From Lutimonas vermicola (GTDB lineage: Bacteria > Bacteroidota > Bacteroidia > Flavobacteriales > Flavobacteriaceae), in assembly GCF_038433205.1 (NCBI RefSeq), contig NZ_JBCDNA010000003.1, positions 434,001-498,000 of the forward strand: a stretch of DNA of 64,000 bases, given 5' to 3'. Positions 1 through 8,772 of the stretch are shown one piece after another. The number at the start of each line of letters is the position of its first letter. The stretch's first letter is position 1. Below the pieces are notes generated by a model. That model worked only from the letters and a program-made list of their open reading frames with translations. It had not been told where the DNA came from and did no database searches. The translations under genes were made by a program, and so were the position numbers.

Positions 1-2
1 TT

Positions 3-473
3 TTCTACTTTATTAAAGATTTGGACGATTCTTATCTGGGAGCTAGTAAGTTTTATATTGATGTCATAGGAAGCCTGCAAGACGTAGCACAGTCGTCGGG
101 CCTGATTGCCAAGGTGAGCCATAAACATGTAAACAATCATCACAAAAAGTTAAAGAAAAACCAAACGGATGAGCTTTTGGATATCAATGATAAACTCTTA
201 AAATTGTTTGCCAAAATTAGTGAGGTTTTTGATTCTCGAGCGTTTGATAAAATTGTACCTGATATTATCAATTCAAAAAAGACACTGTTGGAGGAAGTGA
301 AAGCATCAATTCAAAAACAGGTGGAAAGGACCAGAGAAAGTGATTCAATGAGTCCTAAGAACACCACACTATATTTTGTTATTCTTCTGGAAACGAAAGA
401 TTTAATTATGGCTTGTATTAATTTATTAAATCTTTATTATGAGGAGTATGATGAAAGAAATAGGCCCGTTTGA
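3..473 (+). CDS. C-terminal part of a probable PiT-type inorganic phosphate transporter (5' end outside window)
   Basis: The reading frame is open from base 3, so the gene begins upstream of the window and only about 156 residues are visible. They form a soluble, helical, charged region with no membrane segments (KHVNNHHKKLKKNQ, then VERTRESDSMSPKNTTLYF and LLETKDLIMACINLL). From memory, this resembles the cytoplasmic PhoU-like tail of flavobacterial PiT-type phosphate permeases. That assignment is family recall and the permease part is not visible. The convergent neighbour is a second phosphate transporter of a different family, which fits a phosphate role. The TTG at 21 should not be taken as the start, because the frame continues upstream of it. 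Confidence 0.55.
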   Translation, partial: FYFIKDLDDSYLGASKFYIDVIGSLQDVAQSSGLIAKVSHKHVNNHHKKLKKNQTDELLDINDKLLKLFAKISEVFDSRAFDKIVPDIINSKKTLLEEVKASIQKQVERTRESDSMSPKNTTLYFVILLETKDLIMACINLLNLYYEEYDERNRPV

Positions 474-530
474 TATGGAAATATACACAACACCGGGTTG
501 AATTTATTCGGATTCTGATGGCAGAAAGTG

Positions 531-2288
531 TTAGACCGGTTCAAGAATACTATCTTTTTCACTGTAAAGCAATCCGCCAACTTCAATAAGTTTTTTGATC
601 ATGTCGTTTACATTGGCATGATCGTTTACTAAAGAAGAAGCCATGTCGGTTGTAATCAGATTTTCCCTGATGAGCTTGTTAATATGCTTGTTTCCCAATT
701 TTGATTCTTCCTTGGCTTTATTTCTCATTTCAATCAACTTGGCGTAGTGGTCATCTTTATTCTCCTCGAGCTTAAACCGGGAAATTGCGCGAAAAACCTT
801 TACAACCATTCTTCGGAAATTATTGTATTCTTTTTTGATATATTCGTTATCTGAAAAAGTATATACCGAGATATTTCTTCTCAGTTCCTTAACATCCTTG
901 ATCACTTCGACCATTTTTCGATTTGCAATTTTGATTTCAGAGATCCTTTGATGCTGTTCTTCACTCAGTTCGAGCTCAGATTGAGCGATAGTAGCATATC
1001 TCAGGATTTTGCCATAAATGGTTTTAACTTTATGAATATAAAGATCTCTTATGTTTATATCGATCTCTGCCTTGGATTTTTTTACGAGCGTCTTTAGTTT
1101 TATGTCTGATAACACATCACTTCTATGGATATTCAAAGCATGGAGAACGATTTCATAGATAGCGTTCTCAAATAGATATTTTGTTTCATTTTCAAGTGAA
1201 GAAATTGCAGTTTGGGGAAATTCAAGTGCTGCTCTGTTAAGGAATTTTGGCTCATCTATATCTTTAATTCTATGATCTTTAACCAGTCGTAGGAGCAAAG
1301 ACTCCAGTTTCTTTATAAGAGGAACCATAATAATGACGCCCAAAATATTGAAAATAGTATGGAACAGGGCTAGTTTCAAGGTGTAATCATCCTGACTTAT
1401 GCCAATAATGTGAGCTAATTTGTCTACCAATTTTTCCAACGGGTAAATTAATGAAAGAGCCACCACTCCTGTAATAAGGTTAAAAATTAAATGAGCCAAT
1501 GCAAGTCTTCTTCCGGCAATATTTGATCCAACTGAACCAATCAATGCCGTAATGGTGGTTCCAATATTAGTTCCAATAGCCAGTGCCAGGGCATTTTCAT
1601 ATTCTATCTGCCCGGCAGACAAGGCGGTAAGCACCAAGGCCAGCGAAGCGCTGCTTGATTGCAGAATAGTTGTAATAAAGATACCGATACCGGTATAGAT
1701 TACAACTCCCCAAAATCCTGGAACGGCATAGACCGTCAGGTCAAAATATCTACTGAATACATCAAAGCCCTCTTTCATAAAATGGATCCCCAGAAAAAAG
1801 AAACCTAGTCCCGTGAGGATGTTTCCGAAGCCCTTAAGGGAATTGCTCTTTTGAAAAGAGAAGATGATCCCGAAGATCAGCATGGGCATGGCAAGTATTG
1901 AAATTTGAATTTTGAGACCAAATCCGGCAACGAGCCAGGCAGTGGCGGTAGTTCCGATATTGGCCCCGAAAATTAGCCCGATTCCTCCTGCCAGGCTTAT
2001 TAAACCGGCACTTATGAATGATATTGTTATGACGGATACCAAGGAGCTTGATTGAATAAATGCGGTTACCAGGGCGCCCAGAGAAATGCTTTTATAAAGT
2101 TTGTCGGTGGCCTTTCCTAAAATACTTCTAAGCGGACCTTTGGTAAAAACTTTAAATCCTTCTTCCAAGGTGATCATTCCGAACAATAGTATAGATACCC
2201 CGGCGGCAATGGTTTTAAAATTGGGATTAAGGAACAGACCTAGTCCCAGGACAACAAGAACAATCAGGAAGATCCATCTTTTAATCAT
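531..2288 (-). CDS. Na/Pi cotransporter family protein with C-terminal PhoU-like domain
   Basis: 585 residues. The first ~330 residues are hydrophobic and hold the two internally repeated signatures of the Na/Pi cotransporter family (NptA/PF02690): AFIQSSSLVSV and TTILQSSSASLAL, each with a GANIGTTATAW or GTNIGTTITAL partner. Residues ~370-570 are soluble and helical, as in the PhoU-like tails of bacterial members. The family carries out sodium-driven phosphate uptake, or export in some bacteria; direction cannot be read from sequence. The length is normal for the long bacterial form. The gene is convergent with the partial transporter upstream and divergent from the small secreted protein at 2428. 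Confidence 0.88.
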   Translation of the reverse strand: MIKRWIFLIVLVVLGLGLFLNPNFKTIAAGVSILLFGMITLEEGFKVFTKGPLRSILGKATDKLYKSISLGALVTAFIQSSSLVSVITISFISAGLISLAGGIGLIFGANIGTTATAWLVAGFGLKIQISILAMPMLIFGIIFSFQKSNSLKGFGNILTGLGFFFLGIHFMKEGFDVFSRYFDLTVYAVPGFWGVVIYTGIGIFITTILQSSSASLALVLTALSAGQIEYENALALAIGTNIGTTITALIGSVGSNIAGRRLALAHLIFNLITGVVALSLIYPLEKLVDKLAHIIGISQDDYTLKLALFHTIFNILGVIIMVPLIKKLESLLLRLVKDHRIKDIDEPKFLNRAALEFPQTAISSLENETKYLFENAIYEIVLHALNIHRSDVLSDIKLKTLVKKSKAEIDINIRDLYIHKVKTIYGKILRYATIAQSELELSEEQHQRISEIKIANRKMVEVIKDVKELRRNISVYTFSDNEYIKKEYNNFRRMVVKVFRAISRFKLEENKDDHYAKLIEMRNKAKEESKLGNKHINKLIRENLITTDMASSLVNDHANVNDMIKKLIEVGGLLYSEKDSILEPV

Positions 2289-2427
2289 AATAGTGCTATT
2301 TCTATATAAACTTAGTAATAAGCACAGAATTTAGCAACCTGGAAAATAAATTAATTAACCAATTCATTATGATTCCTTAACAATTGATTAACCCTGAATT
2401 TATCAAATTGATCTTCCTTTGTACTTT

Positions 2428-2784
2428 ATGATTAAAATGAGAAAATTTATATTAATTATTGGCCTGCTCATATCAGGGGTATGTTTTGCCCAGGATATAG
2501 ATGTACAGGGTACTGTGCTTGACGGAGCATATGGGGAAGAACCTCTGGCTTTCGCAAGCGTTAAAGTTAAAGGATTGAATATTGATGCAGAGACCACTAT
2601 GGACGGTGGGTTTGAATTTCGTCTTTTAGAAGGGAACTACACTTTTATTGTTGATTTTATAGGGTATAAACCTGTCGAAATAGAGAATGTTTTGGTCACA
2701 GGTACAATGATCACATTGAATCCGGTAGTGCTTAAGGCATTAAAACCCGGATATGACCTGGTTTTGGCAGCAAATGGCGAATAG
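2428..2784 (+). CDS. small secreted protein with carboxypeptidase-regulatory-like (Ig-like) domain
   Basis: About 118 residues. The start is taken at ATG 2428; a second ATG at 2437 is equally possible. A signal peptide (MRKFILIIGLLISGVCFAQ) is followed by a single beta-sandwich of the CarboxypepD_reg-like type: VQGTVLDG, FASVKVKG, TTMDGGFEFRL, GNYTFIVDFIGYKPVEI. The same fold forms the N-terminal domain of SusC proteins, but here it stands alone and no barrel follows. It is probably periplasmic or surface-exposed. The exact role is unknown. It is followed by a bidirectional terminator. Confidence 0.75.
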   Translation: MIKMRKFILIIGLLISGVCFAQDIDVQGTVLDGAYGEEPLAFASVKVKGLNIDAETTMDGGFEFRLLEGNYTFIVDFIGYKPVEIENVLVTGTMITLNPVVLKALKPGYDLVLAANGE

Positions 2785-2840
2785 CCTCGATGAGTGCATT
2801 ACATAAATTTGGAATTATAGTTTTCTGTTTACAGAAAACA

Positions 2841-2873
2841 AAAAAGAGGAATCTATTTAGGATTCCTCTTTTT
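2841..2873. terminator. bidirectional intrinsic terminator between 2428 gene and nrdA
   Basis: A 13-bp perfect inverted repeat (AAAAAGAGGAATC / GATTCCTCTTTTT) with a 7-nt loop lies between two convergent genes. A-runs on the left arm and T-runs on the right arm allow termination in both directions. Confidence 0.85.
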
Positions 2874-2895
2874 ATGTTGAACTATTTGCTGCTCG

Positions 2896-5295
2896 CTAAG
2901 ATCCGCACATAAGGCAGTCATCTGGATTTTCCCTTGATTTGATAATCATTTCTTTCAAGGCTTCTCCTGTTAATGGTTGTTCCTCAACCGCGCCGGCAGG
3001 CAGAGCTTCCGATTTTTTAGACACGGTAAATTGAATAGCATTCACCGCAGATTTAGTTCTTAAATAGTACATGCCTGTTTTTAAACCAGATTTCCAGGCA
3101 TAAAAGTGCATAGAAGTTAATTTAGAAAAGTCAGCATCCTGCATGAATAAATTCAACGATTGCGACTGATCGATAAAATAACCTCTGTGTCGGGCCATAT
3201 CGATAATATCTTTCATACTCATTTCCCATACAGTTTTGTATAGATCCTTTAAATCCTGTGGAATTGATTCTATATGCTGAATTGATCCGCTGGCACGCAT
3301 GATGTCTTCTTTCATGTCGTTGTTCCACAATCCCAGATTGACAAGATCTTCCAAAAGATGTTTGTTCACCACAATAAATTCACCGGATAACACCCTTCTG
3401 GTATAAATATTCGAGGTATATGGTTCAAAGGCCTCGTTGTTTCCTAAAATTTGAGAAGTAGAAGCTGTTGGCATAGGAGCAACCAGCAAGGAATTCCTTA
3501 CTCCGTGTTCCATAATACTTTCCCTCAGTTTTTTCCATTCCCATCTTCCACTTAACTCATCCTCGCCAATATTCCACATGTTAAACTGAAATTCACCCTG
3601 AGAGATTGGAGATCCCTTATAAGTAGAATAAGGCTCTTTCTCTTGAGCCAGTTCCATAGAAGCGGTAAGCGCTCCGAAATAGATGGTCTCGAAAATCTCC
3701 TGATTCAGTTTTTTAGCTTCCTCAGATGTAAATGGCAATCTCAACAAGATAAAAGCATCAGCAAGACCTTGAATTCCTATTCCTACAGGTCTGTGCCTCA
3801 TGTTTGAGTTTTTTGCTTCAGGAACAGGATAGAAATTTTGATCAATTACCGTATCAAGATTCCTGGTGATCTTTTTGGTCACTTTAAAGAGTTTTTTGTG
3901 GTCAAAGAATTTTTGACCATCTGCACCCTCTGAGATAAACATTGGAATTGCAATAGATGCAAGGTTACACACGGCTACTTCATCCGGAGCGGTATATTCC
4001 ATGATTTCAGTACATAAATTGGAAGAACGAATCGTACCCAGATTTTTATGGTTTGATTTTCTGTTCACCGCATCTTTATAAAGCATGTATGGATTTCCGG
4101 TTTCTATCTGAGCCTCAAGGATTTTTTCCCACAACTCTCTTGCCTTAATTGTTTTTCTTCCCTTCCCAACTTTTTCGTAACTCGTATACAGTTTTTCAAA
4201 TTCATCCCCGTAGGTATCAAAAAGGTGCGGACATTCATTTGGACACATCAGGGTCCATTCTGCATTTTCTTCAACTCTCTTCATAAACAAATCAGGAATC
4301 CACATCGCAAAAAACAGGTCCCTTGCCCGCATTTCTTCTTTTCCATGATTTTTTTTCAAGTCAAGAAACTGAAAAACATCAGCGTGCCATGGTTCTAAAT
4401 AAACGGCAAAAGATCCTTTTCGTTTTCCGCCTCCCTGGTCTACATATCTTGCAGTATCGTTATATACCCTAAGCATGGGAACAATTCCGTTCGAAGTACC
4501 GTTAGTGCCTCTGATATAAGATCCTGTGGCCCGTACGTTATGTATAGAAAGACCTATCCCGCCAGCTGATTGAGAAATTTTTGCCGTTTGTCTCAGGGTG
4601 TCATAGATTCCTTCAATACTGTCATCCTGCATTTGCAATAGAAAACATGAAGACATTTGAGGCTTTGGAGTACCTGCATTGAACAAAGTTGGAGTGGCGT
4701 GCGTGAAATAACGCTTACTCATCAATTCATAGGTTTCCACTGCGGCATCAAGGTCATCCTTATGAATTCCAACTGAAACCCTCATTAACATATGCTGAGG
4801 TCTTTCAACAATCTGTCCGTTGATTTTTAGAAGATATGACCTTTCCAGTGTTTTAAATCCAAAGAAGTCATAGCCAAAATCACGGTTATAAATAATAGTC
4901 GAATCCAGCTTGTCTGCATTCTCTTCTATGATCTTATAAACATCTTCAGCGATCATTGAAGCCTTTTTGCCGGTTCTTGGGTTGACATAATCATGAAGAT
5001 CCTTCATGGTTTCACTAAAAGATTTTTTAGTGTTCTTATGCAAGTTTGAAACAGCTATTCTGGCTGCTACTTTTGCAAAATCAGGGTGTGTAGTTGTTAA
5101 AGTGGCAGCGATCTCTGCTGCAAGGTTATCTAATTCCGAAGTAGTCACTCCATCATATATTCCTTCTATCACTCTCATCGAAATCTTGATAGGATCAACT
5201 AAATCATTTAATCCATAGCACAATTTTCTAACTCTTGCGGTAATTTTATCAAACATTACCGGTTCTCTTTTGCCGTCTCTTTTTACTACATACAT
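2896..5295 (-). CDS. nrdA: ribonucleoside-diphosphate reductase, class I, alpha (large) subunit
   Basis: 799 residues. The N-terminal ATP-cone begins MYVVKRDGKREPVMFDKITAR. The catalytic barrel follows, with SCFLLQMQDDSIEGIYDT, SAGGIGLSIHN, NLCTEIMEY and the MPTASTSQILGNNEAFEP loop. The C-terminal tail ends in the redox cysteine pair CLMCGS that shuttles electrons from thioredoxin or glutaredoxin. It reduces ribonucleoside diphosphates to deoxyribonucleotides together with the NrdB radical subunit encoded just upstream at 5542-6513 on the same strand. The 246-bp gap between the two genes is large for one operon, so nrdA may have its own promoter. Confidence 0.97.
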   Translation of the reverse strand: MYVVKRDGKREPVMFDKITARVRKLCYGLNDLVDPIKISMRVIEGIYDGVTTSELDNLAAEIAATLTTTHPDFAKVAARIAVSNLHKNTKKSFSETMKDLHDYVNPRTGKKASMIAEDVYKIIEENADKLDSTIIYNRDFGYDFFGFKTLERSYLLKINGQIVERPQHMLMRVSVGIHKDDLDAAVETYELMSKRYFTHATPTLFNAGTPKPQMSSCFLLQMQDDSIEGIYDTLRQTAKISQSAGGIGLSIHNVRATGSYIRGTNGTSNGIVPMLRVYNDTARYVDQGGGKRKGSFAVYLEPWHADVFQFLDLKKNHGKEEMRARDLFFAMWIPDLFMKRVEENAEWTLMCPNECPHLFDTYGDEFEKLYTSYEKVGKGRKTIKARELWEKILEAQIETGNPYMLYKDAVNRKSNHKNLGTIRSSNLCTEIMEYTAPDEVAVCNLASIAIPMFISEGADGQKFFDHKKLFKVTKKITRNLDTVIDQNFYPVPEAKNSNMRHRPVGIGIQGLADAFILLRLPFTSEEAKKLNQEIFETIYFGALTASMELAQEKEPYSTYKGSPISQGEFQFNMWNIGEDELSGRWEWKKLRESIMEHGVRNSLLVAPMPTASTSQILGNNEAFEPYTSNIYTRRVLSGEFIVVNKHLLEDLVNLGLWNNDMKEDIMRASGSIQHIESIPQDLKDLYKTVWEMSMKDIIDMARHRGYFIDQSQSLNLFMQDADFSKLTSMHFYAWKSGLKTGMYYLRTKSAVNAIQFTVSKKSEALPAGAVEEQPLTGEALKEMIIKSRENPDDCLMCGS

Positions 5296-5369
5296 TTATT
5301 TATTATGTTTATTAAGGTTAGTTATTCTCATGCCTTAGTCATGAGCCCATATTACTAGTTAAAAATTAC

Positions 5370-5388
5370 AATATCAGAACACGATATT
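5370..5388. promoter_or_regulatory. inverted repeat upstream of nrdA (possible operator)
   Basis: AATATC-N7-GATATT lies 75-93 bp upstream of the nrdA start, in the AT-rich nrdB-nrdA gap. It does not match the NrdR box exactly, and its short arms could arise by chance in AT-rich DNA. Confidence 0.25.
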
Positions 5389-5541
5389 ATAATGGAATTG
5401 AATAGACTTTTAATCTGTTCTAAAATAGAATAAAACTGAAGTCAATTCGAAAAAATCTTTAAGATATTGTTAACAATTCACCGTTAATAATTATTCATAT
5501 AATTGATTATCAGCAAATTAAAATCAAAAAAAGACAAAAAT

Positions 5542-6513
5542 TTAAAAATCGGCATCGAAAGAAATACTTCCGGTACCTCCTGATTTCACGCCTGCCTTCT
5601 GGTATTCTGAAACTCTTTTCTCAAAGAAATTCGTTTTTCCTTCCAAAGAGATCATTTCCATAAAATCAAAAGGATTCGTGGCATTGTATACTTTTTCACA
5701 ACCGTATTCCAGCAATAACCTGTCAGTCACAAATTCGAGGTACTGGGTCATAAGGTTAGCATTCATACCGATTAAACTTACAGGAAGAGATTCTGTAATA
5801 AATTCTCTTTCAATATTCAGGGCGTCAACAAGAATTTCGGTAATTCTTTCTTTAGGCACCTTATTTTGCATGTGATTTTGATGCAAATAAACAGCAAAAT
5901 CAGCATGGAGTCCTTCGTCCCTGTTAATTAATTCGTTTGAAAAGGTCAGTCCGGGCAATAACCCTCTTTTTTTCATCCAAAAAATAGAGCAAAAACTCCC
6001 GGAAAAGAAAATTCCCTCTACCGCTGAAAAGGCTATCAAACGTTCAGCAAAACTATCGCTGTCAACCCATTTTAGTGCCCAGTCGGCTTTTTTCTTGATC
6101 GCCGGGAATATCTCAATGGCTTTGAAAAGTTCATTTTTTTCATTTTCATTTTTGATATAGGTATCGATCAAAAGAGAATATACCTCAGAATGGATATTTT
6201 CCATCATTAATTGAAAACCATAGAAAAATTTGGCTTCGGTATATTGTACTTCACTAACAAAATTTTCTGCCAGATTTTCATTGACTATACCATCAGATGC
6301 CGCAAAAAACGCCAGGATATGTTTAATAAAATACTTTTCTTCATCACTCAATTTATTTTCCCAGTCAATTACATCTTGTTCCAGATCTATTTCTTCGGCG
6401 GTCCAAAACGAAGCCTCCTGTTTTTTATACCAGTCCCAAATATCTTTGTGTTGTATTGGAAAAATAACAAATCGGTCTTTGTTAGGACGTAGGATAGGTT
6501 CAATATTTGACAT
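5542..6513 (-). CDS. nrdB: ribonucleoside-diphosphate reductase, class I, beta (small) subunit
   Basis: 323 residues from ATG 6513 (MSNIEPILRPNKDRF); the upstream in-frame extension has no family similarity. Diiron-site elements are present: EKYFIKHILAFFAASDGIVNEN, EAKFFYGFQ, MENIHSEVYSLLIDTYI and INRDEGLHADF. The ENIHSEVYSLLIDT stretch, containing the radical tyrosine, is of the eukaryote-like R2 type common in Bacteroidota. The C-terminal tail (FDADF) should dock on NrdA. It generates and stores the tyrosyl radical for NrdA at 2896. Confidence 0.96.
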   Translation of the reverse strand: MSNIEPILRPNKDRFVIFPIQHKDIWDWYKKQEASFWTAEEIDLEQDVIDWENKLSDEEKYFIKHILAFFAASDGIVNENLAENFVSEVQYTEAKFFYGFQLMMENIHSEVYSLLIDTYIKNENEKNELFKAIEIFPAIKKKADWALKWVDSDSFAERLIAFSAVEGIFFSGSFCSIFWMKKRGLLPGLTFSNELINRDEGLHADFAVYLHQNHMQNKVPKERITEILVDALNIEREFITESLPVSLIGMNANLMTQYLEFVTDRLLLEYGCEKVYNATNPFDFMEMISLEGKTNFFEKRVSEYQKAGVKSGGTGSISFDADF

Positions 6514-6747
6514 AATTAGCGTATAGTTTATTGAAAAATGAATAAATGGTTGGGAATAATTCAAGGCAAAGATTCGACTATTTGTTTGAAAATAAAATCT
6601 TAGTTATTCACATTGACTCGAAAGTTTTTAACACAGTGGTTAAAAAGTATTTTTCAGGCAACTGATGCACTAGGTGATGTCTATAGATATCATATATCAA
6701 ATCAGTGGATTAGCTTTGATATCAAGGATAATAATTTATAGGAAAAA

Positions 6748-7614
6748 TTATTTTTGCATAAACTGTCCAAGGCTTAAAAGTTGGTAATCATCCATTCGAA
6801 TAGTTTTGTCCTCGTTTTGGATATCGGTAACTACCATGTTACCTTTTTCATTATTCGATAAGTTTTCGTAACCCATTTCCATCATAAAGCCTTGAGCCTC
6901 TTTTGGAATATCTTCAAAAGTATTGCCACCTAAAGATTTACTAAGGTTAAAAAACATATTTTTTTGAAATAAGTCCAATTCTTTGGATACCCAAAAACTA
7001 AACTTATTGATCTCGTTTTCAGACATAAATTCTTCACAATTGTAGCCAAGAATCTTCTTGGTATTACCGGTTTTTTTAATGGCCTTAAAACCTGTATTGT
7101 CATCATCTATTTCGTTTTCCTCGACAGCGATATCCTTAATTTTAGCCATTGACAGTAATTGGGCCATTTTTTGTTCCTCCATAATAATGATCATGGCTTG
7201 ATTTTTATCATCCAGAATAGAGAGTACATAGCTGGGCATACCTCTTGAGTCGGTATTTTTTTCACTATCAACTTTTGTTGCCATATATGCTTCGTTGTCA
7301 GAGAGCCACATTTCATAATTGACGACTGAAGATTCATTTTTATCAGAAACAGTCATTTTATAAATGATTTTTGTGTTGAAAAGGTAAGATGCTTCAACAG
7401 GGATGTTTTCACTCCCGGCAGCCATCATTTGCTCCAGCTGTTGTTGATACCGGGGTTCGTAATCAGGGTCAATTTCTAATAAACTGTCAAGCATCTTTTT
7501 ACTTTCCTGTGCTGCTTTTTCAGCGATGACATCTTCAGTGGCTTCTTTAACTCTGTTTTTAAGTTTCTTAAGCAGTTGTGCCTCGAGACTGTTCATGGGT
7601 AAAAAACTGATCAA
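6748..7614 (-). CDS. secreted DUF4412-like protein, start codon unclear
   Basis: About 288 residues counted from TTG 7614. The body (EMWLSDNEAYMATKV, IMEEQKMAQLLSMAKIKDI, KKILGYNCEEFMSENEINKFSFWVSKEL) resembles DUF4412, a beta-rich periplasmic or outer-membrane-associated family of unknown function in Bacteroidota. There is no ATG in frame. The frame stays open upstream to a TAG at 7705-7707, and codons 7615-7659 encode a hydrophobic signal-peptide-like stretch (IVKLFNCISLALL, running into ISFLPMNSLEAQ). The true start may be the ATT at 7648-7650 or the TTG at 7614. The function is unknown. Confidence 0.7.
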   Translation of the reverse strand: MISFLPMNSLEAQLLKKLKNRVKEATEDVIAEKAAQESKKMLDSLLEIDPDYEPRYQQQLEQMMAAGSENIPVEASYLFNTKIIYKMTVSDKNESSVVNYEMWLSDNEAYMATKVDSEKNTDSRGMPSYVLSILDDKNQAMIIIMEEQKMAQLLSMAKIKDIAVEENEIDDDNTGFKAIKKTGNTKKILGYNCEEFMSENEINKFSFWVSKELDLFQKNMFFNLSKSLGGNTFEDIPKEAQGFMMEMGYENLSNNEKGNMVVTDIQNEDKTIRMDDYQLLSLGQFMQK

Positions 7615-7710
7615 AAGGGCAAGTGATATGCAATTAAAAAGTTTTACAATGAAGTTGTTTTTGGGGGTTAGGGGTTCTATAAAATTACGAAAAGTGCCTT
7701 TATTCTAAAA

Positions 7711-7737
7711 AAAAGAGCCAATAAATATTGACTCTTT
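7711..7737 (-). terminator. intrinsic terminator downstream of the 7908-11544 transcript
   Basis: AAAGAG-C-CAATA-AA-TATTG-A-CTCTTT forms an 11-bp stem with one C/A mismatch. Reading on the minus strand it is followed by a run of eight T. It lies 170 bp past the stop of the alpha/beta hydrolase. Confidence 0.55.
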
Positions 7738-7907
7738 CTTGACGTTCCTCCTTTTCAAAGAGAAACAGTACATCCAAAATACTCTTTCGTTTATATAATT
7801 AAATAAAGTTTTATTTACTTATGTATTGATGACCAATAGATAACCAAGGTTAACATAAGATTCAATAAATTTTTATAAAAAAATCTAAACAGCCCAAAGT
7901 GAATGAG

Positions 7908-8750
7908 TTATAATTTTATAAATTCCAGGGATTGTTCACATACAGCCTGTAAATGAGGAGGTAGGGATGTTTTATTCCATGGCTGTGAACTTCCAAAAGT
8001 ATGGTTAGCGCCTTCAATAACCTCAAGTTGACTTTCTTTGGACCAGGCATTTAATTTTTCCGCTTCGGCTAAAGGCACTGTTTCATCCATATTGCCGTGG
8101 ATAATCAAGTAAGGAATTTTTAATTCTTGTGCTGCAGTGCTGATTGTGAGCATTTGTTCATTTTCAATAAAGGTCGAATAAAATTGAAAATAGTGAGGCA
8201 TTTGCTGGTTAGTTCGGGCATTAGTGATATAGGCAACACCGTTTTTTTTCCATAAATCAAGGGCTTCACCATTAGGGAACCTGCTTCCGAAATCTGAAAC
8301 GCCTGCCCATGTAACAAGTTTTTTAATACGTTTGTCAGAAGCAGCCTTTAATACCACAATTCCGCCTCCTCTTGAATGGCCGATAACCGTTATCTTAGCA
8401 GCATTGAGTTCACTTTTGTATTCATCCGCTGCATCAACCCATGACAATACGCTATCGAGATCGTCAATTTCCTTTATAAAATTATTTTGCCCAAAAGCTT
8501 CCAAATCTGGAAAATCTATAGGTTGTTCTTTTGTGCCACCATTGTGTGAAAAATTCATTTTAAGGAAAAAAAAGTTTTCTTTGGCAAAAGCTTCGGCCAC
8601 CAAATTCCAGGCGCCCCAGTCTTTATATCCTTTATACCCATGACAAAAAATGACAACATCTTTTGGGGATTCATTTTCCAGGTAGAACAGATCGGTTAGA
8701 ATTGGCCTGTTGTGTTTTCCTTTAATTTCGATGTTTTTGATAACTCGCAT
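7908..8750 (-). CDS. alpha/beta hydrolase family protein
   Basis: 280 residues from ATG 8750. This start follows the stop of the upstream nuclease gene, whereas an earlier in-frame alternative would overlap it. Visible fold elements are the oxyanion strand VVIFCHGYKGYKDWG, the nucleophile elbow GHSRGGG (Ser ~126), an acid candidate in IIHGNMDETVPL, and the catalytic His in EGANHTFGSSQPW. There is no signal peptide, so it is cytoplasmic. The family covers dienelactone-hydrolase and acyl-esterase-like enzymes and the substrate cannot be inferred. It is probably co-transcribed with the nuclease gene 22 bp upstream. Confidence 0.88.
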   Translation of the reverse strand: MRVIKNIEIKGKHNRPILTDLFYLENESPKDVVIFCHGYKGYKDWGAWNLVAEAFAKENFFFLKMNFSHNGGTKEQPIDFPDLEAFGQNNFIKEIDDLDSVLSWVDAADEYKSELNAAKITVIGHSRGGGIVVLKAASDKRIKKLVTWAGVSDFGSRFPNGEALDLWKKNGVAYITNARTNQQMPHYFQFYSTFIENEQMLTISTAAQELKIPYLIIHGNMDETVPLAEAEKLNAWSKESQLEVIEGANHTFGSSQPWNKTSLPPHLQAVCEQSLEFIKL

Positions 8751-8772
8751 AGGGCTTTTAAAATTTTCATTA

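Noticed and set aside
6686..6724. GATATCA / TGATATCA repeats upstream of nrdB
   Set aside because: Short and AT-rich, without the FNR-like N4 spacing or the box-22-box geometry; not distinguishable from chance.
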